Shown one piece after another: positions 24,254 through 33,470 of a stretch of DNA of 64,000 nt. Position 1 is the stretch's first letter; every line of letters starts with the position of its first letter. Source of the DNA: CAVZBW01 sp963778465 (GTDB lineage: Bacteria; Actinomycetota; Acidimicrobiia; Acidimicrobiales; RAAP-2); contig CAVZUK010000003.1 of NCBI GenBank assembly GCA_963778465.1, positions 1,550,001 to 1,614,000 of the forward strand, given 5' to 3'. The notes below the pieces were generated by a model. The model was not told the DNA's origin and searched no databases. It was given only the letters and a program-made list of their open reading frames with translations. Position numbers and translations under genes: made by a program.

Positions 24254-25296
24254 GATGTGCACGCCTCGGTTTCGGGGGTGGGGGATTCGCTCGTGTTGCC
24301 GGTAAGGGCGAAGAACACGTCATCCAGGCTCGGTTGCTCGACCGTGGCGTTCGCGATGTCGAGCCCGCGGTCCCGGAGGGCGACGAGGACGTCGGCGGCC
24401 TGATTGGCGTCGTTCATCGTGACGGTGAATCCGGAGCCGGTCGGGGAAACGATCGGCGTGTCGCCGGCCAGGTCCGCAGCCAGGGCGACCGCTTCCGCCG
24501 TGTCGGCAGCCTTGGCCATCTGGACTCGGAGTCTCGACGTGCCGATCTGGGTCTTGAGCTGGTCGGGCGTGCCCTCGGCAACCTTGCGACCGCGATCGAT
24601 GACGGCGATCCGTCCGGCCAGTGCATCGGCTTCGTCGAGGTACTGGGTGGTCAACAAGATGGTCGATCCCTGAGCGACCAGGTCGCGGATCGTGTCCCAC
24701 ATCCGGCTGCGGTTCCGAGGGTCAAGACCGGTCGTCGGCTCGTCGAGGAAGAGCAGTGCCGGCCTGGTGATGAGGCTGGCCGCGAGATCGAGCCGGCGGC
24801 GCATGCCGCCGGAGAAATGCGAGATGGGTCGGTGAGCGGCCTGCATGAGATCGAATTGGGCGAGCAGACCGTCGGCGACGTCATGGGCCCTCTTGGAGGA
24901 CAGTCCCTGCAGCCGCCCGAACATCCAGAGGTTCTCGCTGCCAGTCAGGTTCTCGTCCACCGACGCGAACTGACCGGTGACGCCGATGAGCTGGCGCACC
25001 GCATGACCCTGGTTGCAAACGTCATAGCCGAAGACCCTCGCTTCGCCGCCATCGATCGGCAGCAGCGTCGCCAGCATGTTGAGCATGGTGGTCTTGCCGG
25101 CACCGTTGGGGCCGAGCACCCCGAAGATCTCGCCTTCCATCACGGTCAGGTCGATGGCGTCGACGGCCCGATTCGAGCCGAAAAGCTTCGTCAGGCCGTG
25201 CGCCTCTACGGCCACAGCGCCCGACGGGAAGCTGTGCGGTACACCCTGGTCAGTGTTGGTTCTCGATCCTTCGGGCTGAGAACTCATGGCCGTCAT
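24250..25296 (-). CDS. DrrA-type ABC exporter ATPase
   Basis: The 348-residue ATPase has Walker A GPNGAGKTT, Q-loop GQFASVDENLTG, signature SHFSGGMRRRLDLA, Walker B LLFLDEPTTGLDP and the H-region variant TTQYLDEAD, which with the C-terminal SLDDVFFALTG marks the DrrA/daunorubicin subfamily. It pairs with the permease it overlaps. The ATG at 25296 or the one three codons later could be the start. It is divergent from a TetR gene, whose product probably represses it. Confidence 0.9.
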   Translation of the reverse strand: MTAMSSQPEGSRTNTDQGVPHSFPSGAVAVEAHGLTKLFGSNRAVDAIDLTVMEGEIFGVLGPNGAGKTTMLNMLATLLPIDGGEARVFGYDVCNQGHAVRQLIGVTGQFASVDENLTGSENLWMFGRLQGLSSKRAHDVADGLLAQFDLMQAAHRPISHFSGGMRRRLDLAASLITRPALLFLDEPTTGLDPRNRSRMWDTIRDLVAQGSTILLTTQYLDEADALAGRIAVIDRGRKVAEGTPDQLKTQIGTSRLRVQMAKAADTAEAVALAADLAGDTPIVSPTGSGFTVTMNDANQAADVLVALRDRGLDIANATVEQPSLDDVFFALTGNTSESPTPETEACTS

Positions 25297-25366
25297 ATGG
25301 TCACTCCAAAATTCGTGTTACTCAAATCCTAGTGCAACTCTATGAATCTGTCTACACTGGTCTCGA

Positions 25367-26107
25367 ATGACGGGAAACAGCGAGGACCTCGACGTGGATG
25401 CCATCCTCGAGCTCTTCAAGTTCACGCACGCCGCCGAGTCCGAGGACCCCACCGAGGGCCTGCGCGAACGAAAGAAGCGGCAGGTTCGCCAGAGGATCTC
25501 CGACGTCGCGACCGCGATGTTCCTGGTTCACGGGTTCGACAACGTGACCGTGGCCCAGGTCGCGGCCGGCGCCGAGGTCTCCGAGCAGACGGTGTTCAAC
25601 TACTTCACGACCAAGGAGTCGATGTTCTTCGATCGCACCGAGCCCATGATCGACGCCCTGGCAGGTGCCGTGAGAGATCGCGGGAGCGATCGACTCATCG
25701 ACGTTGTCGTGGAATCGATCGCCCGTGAGATCCACCCGGGTCGCTTGGAGGCCTTGGACGATGCCACCCAACTGGATCTGGTCCGCCGCTTCTGCGCCGT
25801 CGCCACTGGCTCCCCGACGCTCGTCGCGGCGCGGTTCGCTGATCTACCACGGTTCATCGATGAGGTATCGATCGCTCTCGCGCAACGAATCGGAGCGGAT
25901 CCGAGCGACCCTGAGGTGCAGCTCGCCACGCTCGTCATCGCCGGCTTGGTGCACGTTCGAGTGCGGTCCGCTTTTCACCACGTCGAGCACGCCACTTCGT
26001 TTGCCGCGTTGAACGACGTCATCCACCGAGACTTCCTCAAGGCCGCGCAACTCGCTGAGCCGTCCCTCACCGCATTTGACCACCCGCGAGAACCGGCACC
26101 TCGCTGA
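25367..26107 (+). CDS. TetR/AcrR family regulator
   Basis: The 246-residue protein has a ~40-residue acidic N-terminal extension and then a TetR helix-turn-helix (RKKRQVRQRISDVATAMFLVHGFDNVTVAQVAAGAEVSEQTVFNYFTTKESMF). The C-terminal ligand domain is all-helical and unassigned. The 70-base divergent promoter with drrAB makes repression of the exporter, relieved by its drug, the likely role. The intergenic region is notably AT-richer than its flanks, but I could not define a convincing operator dyad. Confidence 0.88.
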   Translation: MTGNSEDLDVDAILELFKFTHAAESEDPTEGLRERKKRQVRQRISDVATAMFLVHGFDNVTVAQVAAGAEVSEQTVFNYFTTKESMFFDRTEPMIDALAGAVRDRGSDRLIDVVVESIAREIHPGRLEALDDATQLDLVRRFCAVATGSPTLVAARFADLPRFIDEVSIALAQRIGADPSDPEVQLATLVIAGLVHVRVRSAFHHVEHATSFAALNDVIHRDFLKAAQLAEPSLTAFDHPREPAPR

Positions 26108-26611
26108 CTCGCTTGCTCGGTAGCAGCTGGTTGTGTCGCTCATGCCGGAGGATCGACTTCCGGATCACTACCTCGCCAGCAGGCCCTCCTCCATCGAGAC
26201 GACCGTCGCAGCGTGCGACTTCGCGGTGCCATTCGCCGGGTGATGCGCGGACCCCACGCCTGCTGAGTAGCGCGCCGAGCCCTCCGCAGGCTCGGGATTC
26301 GGGGGACTGGCGGGACACAACCAGGACCGGCCCGTGTCATCCGATCCGACGTCAGCGTTGGAAGGTGAACACCCGGTCAACAATGACTGGCTGTGACTCA
26401 CCGTGGTACCTCACTGCGCCGAGGGCTGGCCGGCCGCCGAGATCACGGGCTGCGTAGTCGAGTCCTTTGAAGCCGACCCTCGCGGAGCCATGCCCGAATG
26501 GCCTGATTGCGGTCGTCCAATTTTCGTCCACGTGACCACAGCAGGTGGCTCCTGGCAGCCACAACTGGGGAGTCGCTCGAACTGTCCGTTCCAGATCGGC
26601 ATCGCCGTTCC
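26108..26611. other. Gap of ~500 bases, possibly with a decayed reading frame
   Basis: No confident gene. On the minus strand an open stretch ending at 26352 reads TPQLWLPGATCCGHVDENWTTAIRPFGHGSARVG… and looks protein-like, but has no recognisable start, family or upstream signal; it runs into the AhpD-like gene. It may be the tail of a broken gene. Confidence 0.3.
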
Positions 26612-27067
26612 TTATGGGACTGCAGGGAGCTTGGCATCGGCCGGGAACTCGCAGGTGACGTTGAGCAGATTCCAGATCTTGATCAGGGCCACGATGTACA
26701 GGAGGAGCGAAAGCTCGAGTTCCGAGAAGGCCTCCCGCGCGGCATTCCATGCATCTTCGCTCACCCGCTCGCCGTCACCAATGCGGGCCATCTCCTCTGC
26801 AAGGTGTAGGGCGGCGCGCTCTCGGTTGTCGAATTCCCTAGCGTCACGCCACCCGGCCAGGAGGTCCAGCTTCTCCTGGCTGACGCCGGCTCGCCGGGCC
26901 GTTGTGGCGTGAAGGCGCAGGCAAAACCCGCATCCACTGATCTGGCTGATCCGGACCTCGACGAGGGCCCGAATCCCGGGATCGAGTTCAGAGGATCCGA
27001 GGTGTTTGGCCAGAGTGAGGAGCGAACCGTAGGCGGTGGTGTCGGCGGCGTAGGGGTCGAAGCGCAC
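26612..27067 (-). CDS. AhpD-like / carboxymuconolactone decarboxylase family protein
   Basis: The ~151-residue all-helical protein has the AhpD redox motif CGFCLRLH (Cys46, Cys49, His53 from the start used) followed by ARRAGVSQEKLDLLAGWRDA. The family reduces alkylhydroperoxidase partners or acts as small peroxidases. The GTG at 27067 gives a normal family length, but the frame stays open to 27163 across the boundary with an IS3 remnant. The native start may thus have been lost or replaced by the insertion; expression is uncertain. Confidence 0.7.
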   Translation of the reverse strand: MRFDPYAADTTAYGSLLTLAKHLGSSELDPGIRALVEVRISQISGCGFCLRLHATTARRAGVSQEKLDLLAGWRDAREFDNRERAALHLAEEMARIGDGERVSEDAWNAAREAFSELELSLLLYIVALIKIWNLLNVTCEFPADAKLPAVP

Positions 27068-27086
27068 CTGGTCAGGGTAGAGGAGG

Positions 27087-27695
27087 GTGGGGCGCTGCAA
27101 GCGACGATGGAAGCGCACCACCATCGCCGATCCCGAGGTCCAGGAGAAGGTCGACCTCATCAAGCGGGCCTTCGGGCCGGGGAAGGTCGAGCTGGACCGT
27201 GTCTATGTCGGCGACATCACCTACCTCTGGACCTGGGAGGGCTGGGCCTACCTGGCCACCGTGATCGACCTGACCAGCCGCCGGGTGGTGGGCTGGGCCA
27301 TCGCCGATCACATGGAGACCTCGCTGGTCTGCGACGCCCTCAACATGGCCATCGCCACCCGCCGGTCGGCGCCGGGTTTCATTATGCACACCGACCGCGG
27401 AAGTCAGTACACGTCCAAGGACTTCCGGGAGCTGCTGGAGCGCCATCACGGCGTCCAAAGCCTGTCGTCGCAAGGGCCAGTGCTGGGACAACGCCGTCGG
27501 AGAGAGTTGGTTCGGCACCCTCAAAGAGGAGCTGATCCACCGGCGCTCTTGGGCCAGCATCGCCCAGGTACGCCGGGCCGTCTTCGACTTCATCGAGGTC
27601 TTCTACAACCGCCAGAGGCTGCACAGCTCGCTCAATTACCTGAGCCCCGCCGAGTACGAACAAGTCCACCATCACCACGCCGCGGAGGCGGCATA
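27087..27695 (+). mobile_element. IS3-family transposase (orfB) remnant, 5'-truncated and frameshifted
   Basis: The sequence encodes the rve integrase core: DRVYVGDITYLWTWEGWAYLATVIDLTSRRVVGWAIADHMET, MHTDRGSQYTSKDF and, in another frame, KGQCWDNAVGESWFGTLKEELIHRR…RLHSSLNYLSPAEYEQ. The DDE residues are the Asp of GDITY, the Asp of TDRGSQYTS and the Glu of VGESW. An extra base near 27468 moves the frame, and the N-terminal half plus orfA and the left end are missing. The element is immobile. Its truncated left end abuts the 5' end of the AhpD-like gene, suggesting insertion and later deletion there. Confidence 0.85.
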
Positions 27696-27965
27696 ATCAA
27701 CCCGTCCGTCGGACCGGGGCAACCTCAGCACGCCGCCAGGAGGTCATGACCCGGCCTGCGACGTTTCGACCAGTCGGGACCCTCTGGCGGACGCGCGGCC
27801 ACGAGGTTGACCCTACGGCGATTCTCCCTGCTGAAGGGCAAAGGCGGCCGCAGGACACCACGATCAAGCCCGCGGATGTCCCGACGTTCGGCACCTGGGT
27901 GTGATTTTTGCAGCGGGGCTGGAGGTGATGACCACGGCGACGTCGAGGCGACGATTCAAGATGGC

Positions 27966-28853
27966 CTATTGCCACTGGATCCCTGATTGTGTCAAGAGTG
28001 CCTCCAGTAGGCGCCAGAGCGCTGCTTCGTCTACTGGGGACTCGTACCCGCTGACCTCACGACAGTCGGCCTCGAGCCTTCGGAACAGCTCGGCCAGACG
28101 ACGAAGGCCGTGTCCAATCTCGGCCGATCCATATCCGGTGCGAGTGGCTGCCAACGCACTCATGACGGATGGATCAAGCCATTCCTCGATGAATCGTGAC
28201 CCGTGCCAGACGTCCGTCGATCCCCGAAGGAGCTGTGTCCACCAGCGAGCCAAGTCGACAGTGGAGGCGGTGAGTTGGCCCTCGCACCAGGCCATTGCGA
28301 CCCAAAGTTCCCCCCGGCGCCACTTCCGAGTAGCGGCGATCAGGTGATACCAGAACTTGCTCGAAAGTGCCCGGTAGTCGCTCTCCGAAAGAAGCCCAGC
28401 ACCAGATTCGGGCGGGGATATCGTCGCGATTTCGTCGGCGATCCCCACCTTGTCAACGAGGAGACGAACGCCGCGACCGAACAACTCCCGCACCTCGGCA
28501 AGGCTCTTGAAATCCCCGAGGAGCCGCATCATGTCAACCGGCACGATGCTGAAGTCCACGTCTCGTCCGGACGCGAAGAGCACGCGTCGCTCCGACATTC
28601 CACCGAAGGCTGTGGACTCAACGACGTCGGCGATGACGGGTCCGATCTCGCCGAGCCACTCGCTTCGGCCGAGGAACACCTCGGGGTCATCAACCGTCAG
28701 GATCACATCGACGTCGGAGAATTCGTCGGCGGCGTGATCGCTTCGAGCCTGCGAGCCGACAACCATCAGCACGTGGACATCGTTGCGTCGGCGCGCCCAC
28801 CGCGCCAACCGCTCGATCAGGGTGCTCGCTTCTTGTGGTATCTCGGCCGACAT
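27966..28853 (-). CDS. Aminoglycoside 6-adenylyltransferase (ANT(6)/AadK)-like nucleotidyltransferase
   Basis: The 295-residue protein has the polymerase-beta nucleotidyltransferase motif GSQARSD…SDVDV (Gly33-Ser34, Asp47, Asp49) and MSERRVLFASGRDVDFSIVP with a third acidic residue, the layout of streptomycin adenylyltransferases. The C-terminal domain is helical with RKWRRGELWVAMAWCEGQL, typical of that family. Streptomycin resistance is possible but not shown; many chromosomal homologues have no known substrate. The ATG at 28853 is used. It stands alone between the IS3 remnant and an oxygenase gene. Confidence 0.78.
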   Translation of the reverse strand: MSAEIPQEASTLIERLARWARRRNDVHVLMVVGSQARSDHAADEFSDVDVILTVDDPEVFLGRSEWLGEIGPVIADVVESTAFGGMSERRVLFASGRDVDFSIVPVDMMRLLGDFKSLAEVRELFGRGVRLLVDKVGIADEIATISPPESGAGLLSESDYRALSSKFWYHLIAATRKWRRGELWVAMAWCEGQLTASTVDLARWWTQLLRGSTDVWHGSRFIEEWLDPSVMSALAATRTGYGSAEIGHGLRRLAELFRRLEADCREVSGYESPVDEAALWRLLEALLTQSGIQWQ

Positions 28854-29080
28854 GCACTCATGGTGCCTCTCTCCCAGATCCGTTGCACGTCCTGTCGGGG
28901 CGAGCTCCGATCTGCCTCGTGCAGGTATCGCTCTACTGCCGCCATCAGGGCGGCATCGCAGGATGCCAGGCTATGCAGAGTCGATTCTCGCCCGTTTCGC
29001 CGAGGAGGACCAACGACGGCAACCGGGCGAGCGCCGGACCAGACGCCGACGAGGACGGAGTCGGTGCAAGGGCTGACCTA

Positions 29081-29803
29081 CTACGAGCGGAGACCTGCTA
29101 CGACGGCTGACTCGACGGGACTCAGTCCTGAGCCATCCGTGCTCAGCTTGAGTGGAGCGATCCCGTGAACGGCGACGTTCGAGATGTACCTTGGCTTCCG
29201 GGGACTTGCAGGATTCGTGCTGTGTGCCAGGAAAGGGTGGCAGACGATTACATCGCCAGCGCTCCCAATCGCTTCCAGGGTCCTTGTCACCGTAAGATGT
29301 GAATGCACGAATTCGGCGATCGCCTCTCCCGGCACGCCGTCCGGTTCGGCATCACGCAGGAATCGGGCCACGTCGCCATGGGATCCCGGGCACAGGAGAG
29401 TCGGGCTGTCGTCGTTACCGACATCGTTCCAAAGAAAGATCGGCGTCAGCACCTGGTCGGCTGACGTCAGATGGTGGGTGAACCAGTCACCGTCGATGTG
29501 CCATTGCACGGGACATGGTCCCGGAAATCGGGTCGGGAAGCCCCACACGGCGGCCAGGTGCCAAGCGTCTTGGCCGACGAGTGCATCAAAAGCGTCTCGC
29601 ACAGCGGTCGAAAGGGCTCGGACGAGGATCGGCAGGTCGTACACCGAGGCCAGCCCAAGGCGCCACCCGTCTGGGCGGTCAGAGGGGACCAGCCCGACCG
29701 CCGCTGCCCTGATCTCGGCGACCACATGCCTCGGCACCGCCTCTCGCACTACAACGTAACCTTCTTCTATGAAGCCATCGATCTCCGCCGCGAACAGGGT
29801 CAT
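29081..29803 (-). CDS. Phytanoyl-CoA dioxygenase (PhyH)-family oxygenase
   Basis: The 240-residue protein has a 2OG-Fe(II) jelly roll with His102 and Asp104 (WHIDGDW), distal His194 (LAHSTNP) and an Arg (PRKPRYIS) placed to bind 2-oxoglutarate. PhyH-family enzymes hydroxylate lipids, ectoine, mitomycin-type or other small molecules. There is no pathway context; a methyltransferase lies divergently 87 bases away, and the two could be a modification pair. Confidence 0.82.
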   Translation of the reverse strand: MTLFAAEIDGFIEEGYVVVREAVPRHVVAEIRAAAVGLVPSDRPDGWRLGLASVYDLPILVRALSTAVRDAFDALVGQDAWHLAAVWGFPTRFPGPCPVQWHIDGDWFTHHLTSADQVLTPIFLWNDVGNDDSPTLLCPGSHGDVARFLRDAEPDGVPGEAIAEFVHSHLTVTRTLEAIGSAGDVIVCHPFLAHSTNPASPRKPRYISNVAVHGIAPLKLSTDGSGLSPVESAVVAGLRS

Positions 29804-29889
29804 CGGTCGGCGAGCCTAGGCCTCTGCGCAGTCTCGGACTTGGAGCCAAGGTCCGAACGCAATGCGTATCGATTTGCGCCAAGCTGTCC

Positions 29890-30636
29890 GTGGTGCGAAT
29901 CGACTACGACCGAGAGGCCGAGCACTACCGAGTGGGTCGGGAAGTTCCGCTCGAGCAACTGGAGCCGTGGCGTCCCTTCGTCGGCGCGTTCCTTCGCCCG
30001 GGAAACGAACCTTGTCTCGATATCGGGGCAGGGACCGGGTTGTGGACGAGAGCCTTCGTCACATGGTTCGACGCCAAGGTGATGGCCATCGAGCCCTCGT
30101 CGGGTATGCGGGGTGTGGGCGCCGAGATCGGCTTGCCTGCACGGGCGTGCTACATAGCGGCGAGCGCCGAACACCTCCCCGTGGGCCGCGCTGCCTTCCG
30201 CGCTGCCTGGCTCTCGACCGTCGTCCACCACCTGATCGACCTCCCTGCGTGCGCCAGGGAACTCCGCAGGGTCCTCACGCAGGGAGCCTCGGTCATGATC
30301 CGTAACTCGTTCTCCGGGCGGCTGGAAGAGGTGGAGCTCTTCAGGCACTTCCCCGCCGCTGCGGATGTAGCCGCCCAGTGGCCGACCCTGGACCACGTCG
30401 TAGCGACATTCGCCGAAGCCGGATTCACACAGACCCGCGTCGTGAGAGTGCGAGAGGAGAGCTGGCCGGATCTCCAGCGGTTGCGGGACTGGGCGCTGTC
30501 GATGCGAACCACGGACTCCGCCCTGGCACCGATCTCGGATGCCGAATTTGCCGAGGGGCTGAGGAACCTCGAAGGCGCGATCGGTCGAGGCGAACGGCCC
30601 CATCCGACGGGCTCGGATCTGGTCGTCCTGACGTAG
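29890..30636 (+). CDS. Class I SAM-dependent methyltransferase
   Basis: The 248-residue protein has motif I LDIGAGTGLWT, an acidic residue after strand 2 (AIEPSSGM) and the post-motif FRAAWLSTVVHHLIDLPACARELRRVL of the Methyltransf_11 group. The start is the GTG at 29890, immediately followed by a second GTG. The substrate is unknown. It is divergent from the PhyH-like gene. Confidence 0.83.
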   Translation: MVRIDYDREAEHYRVGREVPLEQLEPWRPFVGAFLRPGNEPCLDIGAGTGLWTRAFVTWFDAKVMAIEPSSGMRGVGAEIGLPARACYIAASAEHLPVGRAAFRAAWLSTVVHHLIDLPACARELRRVLTQGASVMIRNSFSGRLEEVELFRHFPAAADVAAQWPTLDHVVATFAEAGFTQTRVVRVREESWPDLQRLRDWALSMRTTDSALAPISDAEFAEGLRNLEGAIGRGERPHPTGSDLVVLT

Positions 30637-30687
30637 CGTGGTGCCTCGCCGCTGAACGCGTCATGCGCCGCCGACCGGGCCGATCGT

Positions 30688-31680
30688 TCAGCGAGAGAGT
30701 GGCGGTGTGGTGCGGTAGATCCAGGTCGGATCGTGCGTGCGGGCCCCGCTGACCGGGAGCGCGTCCAGACGGGCGAGGTCTTCTGGGGTCAGCGTCAAAT
30801 CGACACCCCCGGCGTTGTCCTCGACATAGCGGATGTGCTTGGTGCCGGGGATGGGGACGATATCGGGGCCCTGGGACAGGAGCCAGGCCAGGGCCACCTG
30901 GCCGGGGGAAGCATCATGTGCGATCGCGATCTCCTCCACGGCCCGGACTGACTGCACGTTGGCGTCGAAGACCTCTTCGGTGAAGCGTGGGTGGTACCGC
31001 CGCATGTCCTTTTCACCGAGGTCGGCCCTGGACTTGATCCCTCCGGTGAGAAAGCCGCGACCGAGCGGGCTGAAGGGGACGAGGGCGATGCCGAACTCTC
31101 GGCAGGTCGGCACGATGTCGACCTCGATGTCCCGGCTCCACAGGGACCATTCGCTCTGCAGGACGGCGATGGGGTGCACGGCGGCAGCTCGCCGGATGGT
31201 GTCCTCCGACGCTTCCGACAGCCCGAGGTAGCGGACCTTACCCTGGTGAACGAGATCGGCCATGGCTCCGACCGTCTCCTCGATCGGCACGTTCTCGTCA
31301 GCCCGGTGCTGGTAGTACACGTCGATGTGGTCCGTGGCCAAGCGAGCCAGCGAGCGCTCCACGGCTGACCTGACGTACTCCGGCCTCCCTTCGATCACCG
31401 CTGGTCGGCCGTCCCGAGGCGGCGAGACGATGCCGAACTTCGTCGCGACGACGGCTTCGTCGCGTCGATCGGCCAGCGCGCGACCGAGGGCCTCTTCGCT
31501 CGGCCCGTAGGCATCGGCGGTGTCGAAGAGGGTGACGCCCAATTCGAGGGCTCGATGGATGACCTTGGTCGGGTCGTCCCCTCGCTCGTTGCCGTAGGCC
31601 GGTCCGAAGCTCATACAGCCGAGACCGATCGCCCCGACGACTGGACCAGCCGTGCCCAGGGTGCGTGTGGGATTCGCCAT
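30688..31680 (-). CDS. Aldo/keto reductase
   Basis: The 330-residue TIM-barrel oxidoreductase has the catalytic tetrad Asp53, Tyr58, Lys81 and His125 (LFDTADAYGPSE, TKFG, YYQHR) and the NADP-binding C-terminus IPGTKHIRYVEDNAGG. It belongs to the AKR group of general stress/aldehyde reductases (YghZ/AKR13-like). It reduces aldehydes or ketones with NADPH. The ATG at 31680 fits. No operon partner is apparent. Confidence 0.9.
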   Translation of the reverse strand: MANPTRTLGTAGPVVGAIGLGCMSFGPAYGNERGDDPTKVIHRALELGVTLFDTADAYGPSEEALGRALADRRDEAVVATKFGIVSPPRDGRPAVIEGRPEYVRSAVERSLARLATDHIDVYYQHRADENVPIEETVGAMADLVHQGKVRYLGLSEASEDTIRRAAAVHPIAVLQSEWSLWSRDIEVDIVPTCREFGIALVPFSPLGRGFLTGGIKSRADLGEKDMRRYHPRFTEEVFDANVQSVRAVEEIAIAHDASPGQVALAWLLSQGPDIVPIPGTKHIRYVEDNAGGVDLTLTPEDLARLDALPVSGARTHDPTWIYRTTPPLSR

Positions 31681-31897
31681 TACCTATCCATACCCTGGGC
31701 CCGGGTCCCTGTCCACTCGTTCCCGACGCGGCCTGTGGCGCACGTGAGCCGGCAGACACGGCCGCGAGAACTGCTGACTGCCGACGGGGTCGCTCTCGTG
31801 ATCGCGCGCCCCATCGCCTCACCGAAGGGGCGGGACCAGTCCACAGCAGGTCCTGTCGTGCGAGTCCGAGATCATCCCAGCGAAGCGAGGGGCAAAG

Positions 31898-32259
31898 ATG
31901 AGTTGGCCGAGAAGATCTGCAGGCATGGTGGCCGCACCAGTCTTCGCGCTGGGTGTCGTGGGTGCGACCTTCGGCCTCTCTGCGACGGCGGCCTCGGCGC
32001 CCCCGACCGAGTCCACGATTCCGCACAGCTATTCCGGCACCATCTCCGGGAGTGGGGAGCCAACCGGACCCTGGATTGCGCCGCGCTGGGCGAGGGTTAC
32101 GTCAAGGGCGAAGGTGCCAATCGCAACCTGATCCTGGTGAGCGCGTACGCACCGGATTTCCTTCACGTCTACCTGGCGATGAACACCCAGGGCCGATGCC
32201 TCCTGCAGGTTGCCCTCGCGGACGACGGAGTCTCTTTCCCACGCAGCGGAGCTCCGTAG
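31898..32259 (+). pseudogene. Small secreted protein, apparently frameshifted
   Basis: From ATG 31898 (GAGGGG upstream) the frame gives a clean signal peptide: basic N-region MSWPRRSAG, hydrophobic core VAAPVFALGVVGATFGLSA and a cleavage site near TAASA. The mature start PPTESTIPHSYSGTISGSG then degenerates, while another frame picks up at about 32050 with ANRTLDCAALGEGYVKGEGANRNLILVSAYAPDFLHVYLAMN and ends at 32259. A one-base indel near 32050 would join them into a ~120-residue exported protein of unknown function. It could be a sequencing error. Confidence 0.5.
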
Positions 32260-32310
32260 AGGGCATCGGGCGGCCGCAGGGACCCGTTCGTACTGGGCGC
32301 TCTACCGTCG

Positions 32311-33045
32311 TCAGGCGGCGTCGTGGAAGAGGATGCCCAGGGTGTACCGCTCCCCGGAACGTAGCACGAACACGCCGTGGCGGATCGGAGCGGCCGACCA
32401 GCCCCGCTGCGTCCGCAATGGCCGGTCCCGAGTCGTGAACACGAAACCCTGAAGGTGGGGGAGCGTGGTGGAGGTGCCCCGGGACTGGGCCCGGGGACGC
32501 TGCTCGACCAAGAGGAAGTCACCACCCGTGTGATCTCTTCCGGGCCTCGTGAGGTTGATGACCACCTGGAGCGGAAACACCAGCTCGCCATAAAGGTCGC
32601 GGTGCAGCGCGTTCCAGTCGCCGGGCCCGTATCTCAAGATGAGCGGGGTGGGCTTCGTCTGGCCCGCCTGGTGGCACGTGTCCAGCCACTCGTCAAGGGT
32701 GTCGGGCCAGGGAAGGGCCCGTCCGAGCCTCGTGTACCAGTCCCGAGCGACCGGCAGCAGGTGTGGGTAGAGGGCGTGGCGGAGCGCGTCGACCGCATCG
32801 GGTAGCGGGTAGGAGAGGTAGCGGTACTCACCCTCGCCAAAGCGGTGTTGGCCCATGGTGACGGTGGACCGGAACGCTTCTTCCTTGTCGTAGAGAGCGA
32901 TCAGCTCGGTGGCCTCGGCTGCCGTGAGCAGTGGCGGAAGGAGTGCGCCGCCGAGATCGTCGAGTTCGGCGGCAACGGCCGCCCAATCGGCCCCATCGAC
33001 CCATCTCTCGTATGCGGAGGCTCCCTCGGCCGGTTGGCCGATCAT
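32311..33045 (-). CDS. 2OG-Fe(II) oxygenase of the Oxygenase-NA (PF09859-like) type
   Basis: The 244-residue protein has His148 and Asp150 in NALHRDLYGELVFPLQVVINLTRP and a distal His223 (APIRHGVFVLRSGERYTLGILFHDA), the pattern of an uncharacterised prokaryotic 2OG-oxygenase family. The family is often linked to DNA-repair-like or stress genes, but the function is not established. The ATG at 33045 is used. It is isolated from its neighbours. Confidence 0.8.
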   Translation of the reverse strand: MIGQPAEGASAYERWVDGADWAAVAAELDDLGGALLPPLLTAAEATELIALYDKEEAFRSTVTMGQHRFGEGEYRYLSYPLPDAVDALRHALYPHLLPVARDWYTRLGRALPWPDTLDEWLDTCHQAGQTKPTPLILRYGPGDWNALHRDLYGELVFPLQVVINLTRPGRDHTGGDFLLVEQRPRAQSRGTSTTLPHLQGFVFTTRDRPLRTQRGWSAAPIRHGVFVLRSGERYTLGILFHDAA

Positions 33046-33200
33046 GGCCGAGCCCGTCCCCCGCGAGGCTCCTCCCTCACCGCGGTGCGGCGTTGGATCG
33101 TCATGTCGGCGATCCTGCCCCGACGGCCGGCGTCTGCGGGCGAAGGGGCAGCAACGTACCTCTCCACCTCATCCCGCTCCGCGACGTCGAAAGGCTGGAT

Positions 33201-33470
33201 TCAACGGTGAGCGGTCGAGAGCTCATCGGAGCGTCGGTGACTCTCGAGGTGCTCCCGGCCCGCATCCGTCACCAGGATGACACGACCCGTCGCGGGTCCG
33301 ACTCTCCGCTCGACGAGGCGCCGGTCGAAGGCCTCCTCCTACACTGGAAGGCGCGGGCACGACGTCCTCCAGGCTTCGAGCACCTCGCTATACGGCCGGC
33401 CGCAGGGGCCGATCCACTCGAGGAAGTCCAGAATCAGTGATTCGACGACGTCCGGCAGTTTGGAACCTCC
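33201..33470 (-). pseudogene. Small conserved hypothetical gene interrupted by an in-frame TAG
   Basis: The minus strand reads VVESLILDFLEWIGPCGRPYSEVLEAWRTSCPRLPV, then TAG at 33339-33341, then EEAFDRRLVERRV…VILVTDAGREHLESHR to a stop at 33201. The sequence resembles a small winged-helix-like family with the pattern PYxEVxDAWRTSCPRLPIWEDA; a Trp codon (TGG) has become TAG. No good start codon is visible. The frame is otherwise intact, so the mutation is recent or a base-call error. Confidence 0.45.

Noticed and set aside
25297..25366. Operator for the TetR regulator in the divergent drrA-tetR promoter
   Set aside because: CTAGTG and CACTGG form only a loose, widely spaced inverted repeat; not strong enough to report as a site.
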